Shown here: positions 16,062 to 20,321 of the stretch, piece after piece
Position numbering within the stretch: position 1 is the stretch's first letter
Layout of the letters: every line of letters starts with the position of its first letter
Source: Burkholderiaceae bacterium
Lineage (GTDB): Bacteria; Pseudomonadota; Gammaproteobacteria; Burkholderiales; Burkholderiaceae_C
Length of the DNA stretch: 20,321 nt
NCBI GenBank assembly: GCA_023260315.1
Contig: JALQVQ010000123.1
Location: 1 to 20,321 of the forward strand
Direction of reading: 5' to 3'
Notes under the pieces: generated by a model
The model's database searches: none
Seen by the model: the letters and a program-made list of their open reading frames with translations, nothing else
Told to the model about the DNA's origin: nothing
Made by a program: the position numbers and the translations under genes

Positions 16062-16671
16062 ATTTCACTCTCTCTTTGTCAATCAACTGTTGTAACTGCT
16101 GCCAACCCTCGGGCCAATCGCCCAGCCCGCTGTCGGCATTCAGGTGGCCAGCGTTTGGTTTTAAGGTCGCCTCGACGCCCCACCGCGTCGCTAACGCCCG
16201 AGTCGCCAACTCACTTGAAAAAGGGTCATTATCACTCCCCACAACGAGGCTACGCGCCTGCAATGCCTGCGGAAAAGGGGTCTCGACAGCAGGGGCCCAT
16301 CGCGCAACCGCTGGCGGCAGGTCATCTCTGTTGAGGTCAGGCGGTGCCACCAACAAGGCGGCGTTTATCCAGTCGGCATGCGCAGAATGTGCCAACCACG
16401 CAGCGAACAAGTGACAGCCCAAGCTGTGCGCAGCCACCGCAAAACGGGGCGCCGATTCTTCAGACCGTCCGGTGCGCATATGCAAATCAAGCAGCTGGGT
16501 CTCAAAAGCCGCAACCCAATCACCTCGGCGAGGGGTTACCCAGTCGTGCTGATCAATGAGAACCGCACCGTGTTTTTGTGCCCACAAGCACTGCCAGTGC
16601 TGGGCACCAGAGTTCAACCACCCCGGTAAAAGTAAGACCGTTGTCTCAGGGATTTCGGCAGGGTGACTCAT
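16051..16671 (-). CDS. RBBP9/YdeN-type alpha/beta hydrolase between parA and parB
   Basis: A 206-residue serine hydrolase of the RBBP9/YdeN family (DUF1234-like). The catalytic triad appears to be Ser83 in 'AAHSLGCH', Asp149 in 'GSDNDPFSS' and His176 in 'NAGHLNADSG'. The N-terminal 'LPGWLNSGAQHWQ' (15-27) and the 'GLGDWPEGW' near the end are family signatures. The substrate is unknown. It overlaps parA by four bases (ATGA) and parB by 11 bases, so it is made within the partition operon. From memory this hydrolase position is common in Burkholderiales, but no role in segregation is established. Confidence 0.88.
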   Translation of the reverse strand: MSHPAEIPETTVLLLPGWLNSGAQHWQCLWAQKHGAVLIDQHDWVTPRRGDWVAAFETQLLDLHMRTGRSEESAPRFAVAAHSLGCHLFAAWLAHSAHADWINAALLVAPPDLNRDDLPPAVARWAPAVETPFPQALQARSLVVGSDNDPFSSELATRALATRWGVEATLKPNAGHLNADSGLGDWPEGWQQLQQLIDKERVKYGH

Positions 16672-17441
16672 CGCATCTTTTCAATGCGCGCCACCATCTC
16701 ACCGGCGAAATCAATAAATGCCTTTGAGCCCTTCGCCGACGGATCAAAGACGACACCCGGTAGACCATAGCTGGGCGCCTCCGCTAGGCGGACGTTTCGG
16801 GGAATCACAGCATCAAAAACCTTGTTGCCAAAGTGTTCCTTAATTTGCTCGCTTACCTGCTGTTGGAGCGTAATCCGGGGATCAAACATGACTCGCAAAA
16901 GGCCGATTAATTGCAACTGCGGGTTCAAATTGGCATGCACCTGTTTGATGGTGTTTACCAAATCACTGAGGCCTTCCAGCGCAAAATACTCGCACTGCAT
17001 TGGCACAATCACGCCGTGCGCTGCACAAAGACCATTGAGGGTCAGCATGTTTAGGGACGGCGGACAGTCGATCAACACAAAATCGTACTCATGGTCAACC
17101 GATGCAATCGCGTCTTTTAGTCGGCGCTCACGGTTTTCAAGGCTGACCAACTCGACCTCGGCGCCGGCGAGCTCACGATTGGCGCCCAGCACGTCGTAGC
17201 CACAGTCAACCGCCTTTTGACGCGCTTCCGATAACGAGGCCTCACCCCAAAGCACGTCATAAACGGTATGTGCCAACGCACGCTTGTCGAGGTTTGAACC
17301 CATGGTGGCATTGCCTTGGGGGTCAAGGTCGACCATCAAGACACGCTGGCCTATTTTTGCAAGGCCTGCAGCGAGATTGACTGTGGTTGTCGTTTTGCCA
17401 ACCCCGCCTTTTTGGTTAGCAACGCAGAAAATTTTGGCCAT
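16668..17441 (-). CDS. parA: Chromosome partitioning ATPase ParA
   Basis: A 257-residue Soj/ParA-type ATPase without an N-terminal DNA-binding extension, as in chromosomal ParA. The deviant Walker A motif is 'KGGVGKTTT' (11-19), with the signature lysine 11, followed by 'MVDLDPQGNA' (36-45) and the 'VLIDCPPSLNMLTLNGL' Walker B region. It binds nucleoid DNA in its ATP state and is stimulated by ParB to move origins apart. The ATG at 17441 has AGAGAG about six bases upstream. A 40-base gap to rsmG contains a six-base stem (AATGGC/GCCATT, 17461-17482) with no T-tract, so it does not look like a terminator. Confidence 0.97.
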   Translation of the reverse strand: MAKIFCVANQKGGVGKTTTTVNLAAGLAKIGQRVLMVDLDPQGNATMGSNLDKRALAHTVYDVLWGEASLSEARQKAVDCGYDVLGANRELAGAEVELVSLENRERRLKDAIASVDHEYDFVLIDCPPSLNMLTLNGLCAAHGVIVPMQCEYFALEGLSDLVNTIKQVHANLNPQLQLIGLLRVMFDPRITLQQQVSEQIKEHFGNKVFDAVIPRNVRLAEAPSYGLPGVVFDPSAKGSKAFIDFAGEMVARIEKMR

Positions 17442-17481
17442 ATGGCTCTCTTTTTAATTCAATGGCCACAGTTTAAGCCAT

Positions 17482-18162
17482 TCACCGTGAGACGTTATCC
17501 CTTAACCAAACAACACAACGCTGGGCCTCAAGAGCGGGCACATTCAAGTGTTCCACGTGAAACACCTCAACCCCCGAAGGGAGCGAGGCCATCTCGCCAT
17601 CTGGAATAACGCCTTTCATGGCCATCCACACCCCGCCCGGTCGCAGTGCCTGCCGAGACCACGCGGTGAAGTCAGCCAACGACGCAAACGCGCGACTGCA
17701 GATCACGTCGAAAGTCTCGTTTATCGACTCAACGCGTGCATGTTTGGCGTGCAGCCGGTTAGAAAGTACCGGCCTTGGCAGCTGTATGGCGGCTTGCTGA
17801 ATAAACGCCGCCTTTTTTGAGACGGTATCGACACAGGTAACAACCAGCTCCGGACAGACGATCGCCAAGACCACGCCCGGCAACCCGCCCCCAGAACCAA
17901 CATCCAAAACACGTGCGCTCGATAAACCCATGGCCGCCAACTGTCTTCGTAACGGCAGAACAGCCGCAAGGCTATCGAGCAAGTGGTGCGAGAGGACATC
18001 CGCCGGATCCCGGATCGCGGTTAAGTTATAGACACGGTTCCACTTCAGGAGCATTTCCGCGTACTGGACCAACCCATTCAGCTGGTCTGGCGAAAGCGAA
18101 AGCCCCAGTTCTTCGGCGCCATTTGCCAGTGCGTCGATAGAGAACGCGGCTGTCTCAGTCAT
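17482..18162 (-). CDS. rsmG: 16S rRNA (guanine-527 N7)-methyltransferase RsmG
   Basis: A 226-residue SAM-dependent enzyme that methylates G527 of 16S rRNA; its loss gives low-level streptomycin resistance in other bacteria. The SAM-binding loop is '[17 protein letters not shown]' (85-101), preceded by '[21 protein letters not shown]' (45-65), a strong family signature. '[10 protein letters not shown]' (156-165) is also typical. The ATG at 18162 overlaps the mnmG stop by four bases. A parS site overlaps codons about 200-205 and encodes 'VFHVEH'. The length is normal and the gene is intact. Confidence 0.97.
   Translation of the reverse strand: MTETAAFSIDALANGAEELGLSLSPDQLNGLVQYAEMLLKWNRVYNLTAIRDPADVLSHHLLDSLAAVLPLRRQLAAMGLSSARVLDVGSGGGLPGVVLAIVCPELVVTCVDTVSKKAAFIQQAAIQLPRPVLSNRLHAKHARVESINETFDVICSRAFASLADFTAWSRQALRPGGVWMAMKGVIPDGEMASLPSGVEVFHVEHLNVPALEAQRCVVWLRDNVSR
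17549..17564. promoter_or_regulatory. parS: parS site 1, inside rsmG
   Basis: The sequence TGTTCCACGTGAAACA matches the bacterial parS consensus TGTTNCACGTGAAACA, in the version with C at the variable position. It lies within rsmG codons 200-205, about 1.5 kb from parB, and would be a ParB loading site. It breaks perfect palindromy at one base pair. Confidence 0.93.
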
Positions 18163-20198
18163 GCGGCCTCTGGAATATCAGCAAAACGCTTGTGCCCTGC
18201 ACGCTTCAAATGGACCAGTAGAACAGCGATCGCCGCTGGCGTTACACCGGAAATACGTGATGCTTGGCCAAGTGTCTCGGGCCTTTGCGCATTCAGTTTT
18301 TGACGAACCTCGAATCCCAGCGCATCAATTGCCAAATAATCGAAGGCCGGCGGCAAGACAAGGTGCTCATAGTGAGCAGAGCGGTCGATTTGGTCTCGCT
18401 GCTTATCAATATAACCCTGGTACTTCAGGCTGATTTCAACCTGTTCCACGACAGCGCTTAACAGGTCTTGCTCATGTTGCTCTGTCCATTGAAGCGCCTG
18501 TACATCAACGTAGCCTGCGTCCGACGGAGCAACCTGTACAGCTGTTTCACGTGAAACATCGCTGGCTGGCAGAAGTTGCGCACCAAAGACGCCCCCGTCT
18601 AATGACATCAGCGCATCATACGTAACACCAGGGCGACGCAACAACTCGGCAAGACTGTACTCGCGCTCAATTGGCTTCCCAAGAACGCGGGTCGCCTCTT
18701 GGGCAGATAACCGCTTGGGCGTTACCCAAACAGACTTCAGTCGTTCTGTTTCACGTGAAACAGCGTCCCTCTTTCGGTTAAACGCCCCCCAACGCAAATC
18801 ATCAACAAGACCAAGTTTTCTCCCCGTTTCCGTCAGGCGCATGTCCGCGTTGTCCTCGCGCAATTGCAAACGAAACTCTGCCCGACTTGTGAACATCCGA
18901 TAAGGCTCTGTCACACCCTTCGTGACCAAGTCGTCGACCAGCACGCCGAGATACGCCTCATCACGGCCCGGCGTCCACGGCGCCTCACCACGCGTCGCCA
19001 GGGCGGCATTCAGCCCTGCAAACAAACCTTGCGCCGCGGCCTCCTCATAACCCGTTGTCCCGTTGATTTGTCCGGCAAAGTAAAGTCCCTTGATAGCCTT
19101 TGTCTCAAAGCTAGCCTTGAGTGCCCGCGGGTCAAAATAATCATATTCAATTGCATAGCCAGGTCGGACAATCTGCGCATTCTCCAAACCAGGGATCGAA
19201 CGAACCAGCGCGTATTGGATATCGAAAGGCAAACTTGTCGAAATACCGTTTGGATAAATCTCGTGGGTATCAAGCCCTTCAGGTTCCAAAAAGATCTGAT
19301 GGCTCTCTTTATCGGCAAAACGATTGATCTTGTCCTCCACGCTAGGGCAATAACGCGGTCCTACCCCTTCGATCTTTCCGGTAAACATCGGGCTGCGATC
19401 GAAGCCACTGCGTATGATGTCGTGCGTTTTTTGATTCGTATGGGTAATCCAACACGGGATCTGTGTCGGGTGCATCGACGCCAACCCAAGGTAACTGAAA
19501 ACAGGTACCCGTTCTGTCCCGGATCCAGACATTCCGTCGCCCGGCTGAACTTCGCATTTAGAAAAATCAATGGTCCGACCATCCAGACGTGGGGGTGTGC
19601 CTGTCTTCAACCGGCCTTGAGGAAGCTTCAACTCCTTTAAACGATGAGACAGCCCGACAGCCGGCTGATCCCCAGCGCGTCCACCCGCATAACTATCAAG
19701 GCCCACGTGTATCTTGCCATCCAAAAATGTACCTGCTGTCAGCACCACAGACGCCGCATGAAAGTGCAAACCCACCTGCGTAATGGCGCCAACGACTCGG
19801 TCGCCCTGGACAATGAGGTCTTCGACGGCTTGCTGGAATATTTGTAGATTTGGCTGGTTTTCCAACATTCGACGGATGGCCGCCTTGTACCGAATACGAT
19901 CAGCCTGCGCGCGCGTGGCACGAACCGCAGGCCCCTTAGAGCTGTTAAGAATTCGAAACTGGATGCCCGCTTCATCAGTGGCGAGCGCCATGGCACCACC
20001 CAACGCATCAATTTCTTTGACGAGATGCCCTTTCCCAATACCCCCGATAGACGGGTTACAGCTCATTTGGCCCAACGTTTCAATGTTGTGCGTGAGCAGT
20101 AATGTCCGCGCACCTGTTCGCGCGCTTGCAAGTGCTGCCTCGCAACCCGCATGGCCGCCACCAACAACAATGACATCAAACGTTTCTGGATAGCGCAT
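18159..20198 (-). CDS. mnmG: tRNA uridine-5-carboxymethylaminomethyl modification enzyme MnmG (GidA)
   Basis: A 679-residue FAD enzyme that, with MnmE, makes cmnm5U at the wobble position of certain tRNAs. The FAD-binding loop is '[12 protein letters not shown]' (about 11-22), then '[24 protein letters not shown]' and '[15 protein letters not shown]'. '[18 protein letters not shown]' and the C-terminal 'KYQGYIDKQ' are standard. It is about 50 residues longer than E. coli MnmG (629), partly from an extra stretch around 535-570. The ATG at 20198 ([11 protein letters not shown]) is preferred, with AAAGG nine bases upstream; ATG 20219 and GTG 20228 add non-conserved residues. Two parS sites lie in its coding sequence and both encode VSRET. 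It heads the operon with rsmG, parA and parB. Confidence 0.97.
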   Translation of the reverse strand: MRYPETFDVIVVGGGHAGCEAALASARTGARTLLLTHNIETLGQMSCNPSIGGIGKGHLVKEIDALGGAMALATDEAGIQFRILNSSKGPAVRATRAQADRIRYKAAIRRMLENQPNLQIFQQAVEDLIVQGDRVVGAITQVGLHFHAASVVLTAGTFLDGKIHVGLDSYAGGRAGDQPAVGLSHRLKELKLPQGRLKTGTPPRLDGRTIDFSKCEVQPGDGMSGSGTERVPVFSYLGLASMHPTQIPCWITHTNQKTHDIIRSGFDRSPMFTGKIEGVGPRYCPSVEDKINRFADKESHQIFLEPEGLDTHEIYPNGISTSLPFDIQYALVRSIPGLENAQIVRPGYAIEYDYFDPRALKASFETKAIKGLYFAGQINGTTGYEEAAAQGLFAGLNAALATRGEAPWTPGRDEAYLGVLVDDLVTKGVTEPYRMFTSRAEFRLQLREDNADMRLTETGRKLGLVDDLRWGAFNRKRDAVSRETERLKSVWVTPKRLSAQEATRVLGKPIEREYSLAELLRRPGVTYDALMSLDGGVFGAQLLPASDVSRETAVQVAPSDAGYVDVQALQWTEQHEQDLLSAVVEQVEISLKYQGYIDKQRDQIDRSAHYEHLVLPPAFDYLAIDALGFEVRQKLNAQRPETLGQASRISGVTPAAIAVLLVHLKRAGHKRFADIPEAA
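18543..18558. promoter_or_regulatory. parS: parS site 2, inside mnmG
   Basis: TGTTTCACGTGAAACA is a perfect 16-base palindrome identical to consensus parS. It lies in mnmG codons about 547-552, encoding VSRET, within a stretch that seems to be extra relative to E. coli MnmG. Confidence 0.96.
18747..18762. promoter_or_regulatory. parS: parS site 3, inside mnmG
   Basis: A second perfect TGTTTCACGTGAAACA palindrome, 204 bases from site 2 (start to start), at mnmG codons about 479-484. It is read in the same frame and also encodes VSRET ('[11 protein letters not shown]'). Confidence 0.96.
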
Positions 20199-20257
20199 AA
20201 AAGGGTACCTTTGTTTCATGGCCGTCACGAATTTACCTGGCCGACGACCAACCTTCT

Positions 20258-20285
20258 ATTTTAAAGCTTGGTATCAATTTCACAA
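20258..20285 (-). promoter_or_regulatory. Candidate sigma70 promoter for the mnmG-rsmG-par operon
   Basis: On the minus strand, TTGTGA (20280-20285) and TAAAAT (20258-20263) are 16 bases apart, with four and five matches to consensus. The -10 lies about 60 bases upstream of the mnmG ATG. No other gene is visible between 20199 and the window end. Pattern evidence only. Confidence 0.45.
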
Positions 20286-20321
20286 ACGCCGATATCCCAG
20301 ACAAACAACACCGTATCGCGC

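Noticed and set aside
17461..17482. Hairpin AATGGC/GCCATT between rsmG and parA as a terminator
   Set aside because: The stem is short and AT-containing and no T-tract follows on the minus strand.
18864..19640. 258-codon plus-strand open frame opposite mnmG
   Set aside because: It is fully antisense to a strongly conserved gene, has no recognisable motif, and is expected by chance in GC-rich coding DNA.
20199..20321. Replication origin upstream of mnmG
   Set aside because: No TTATCCACA-type DnaA boxes or AT-rich repeats are visible in the window, although mnmG and parAB often lie near the origin.

Overview
The window looks like chromosomal DNA of a betaproteobacterium, probably Burkholderiales; family level is uncertain. 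The reasons are the order mnmG-rsmG-parA-hydrolase-parB, the tripartite tricarboxylate transporter with two TctC-type binding proteins, and moderately GC-rich codon use. Genes are densely packed: several neighbours share ATGA stop/start overlaps, convergent genes abut or overlap, and no gene-free stretch exceeds 300 bases. The longest gap is the 287-base divergent dctP/tctC region (2972-3258). No tRNA, rRNA, CRISPR array, insertion sequence or replication origin was seen.

Layout. (1) 1-2971, minus strand: a C4-dicarboxylate TRAP transporter, dctP-dctQ-dctM, followed by the first 32 codons of a possible AMP-forming acyl-CoA ligase. A strong hairpin with a T-tract separates dctP from dctQM. (2) 3154-9429, plus strand: a tripartite tricarboxylate transporter tctC-tctB-tctA, then its two-component system tctD-tctE, then a second, divergent TctC-type binding protein overlapping the end of tctE. 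Two TGACAGGT repeats exactly 11 bp apart lie upstream of tctC and are a good candidate for the TctD operator. (3) 9392-13014: a metal-stress module. A minus-strand operon encodes a DUF2282 (BufA1/bufferin-type) precursor peptide with four cysteines, a DUF692 multinuclear iron oxidase (BufB), a DUF2063 partner (BufC) and a DoxX-like membrane protein. Divergently, an ECF sigma factor (SigF-like) overlaps a DUF1109 anti-sigma factor (NrsF-like) that keeps the expected cysteine pair (C130, C180). A GTAACC-N15-CGAA promoter faces bufA, as expected for SigF control. (4) 13016-15101: a PduO-type cobalamin adenosyltransferase (minus) and a GlcD/Dld-type FAD oxidase (plus). (5) 15111-20198, minus strand: mnmG-rsmG-parA-alpha/beta hydrolase-parB, with three parS sites inside the coding sequences of rsmG (one) and mnmG (two).

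How the genes work together. Regions 1 and 2 are two sodium- or proton-coupled binding-protein transporters for di- and tricarboxylates, reading away from one shared intergenic region. Each has a hairpin just after the binding-protein gene, which would favour excess binding protein over membrane subunits. Region 3 fits a circuit in which metal relieves NrsF inhibition of SigF, which then drives production and modification of a periplasmic copper-buffering peptide. Region 5 is chromosome segregation with its own centromere sites embedded in tRNA- and rRNA-modification genes. The modified-peptide module is the most exciting biology here, although its family is already known. The less described points are the second TctC beside the sensor kinase, the 11-bp repeat operator, and the parS-encoded peptide motifs in MnmG.
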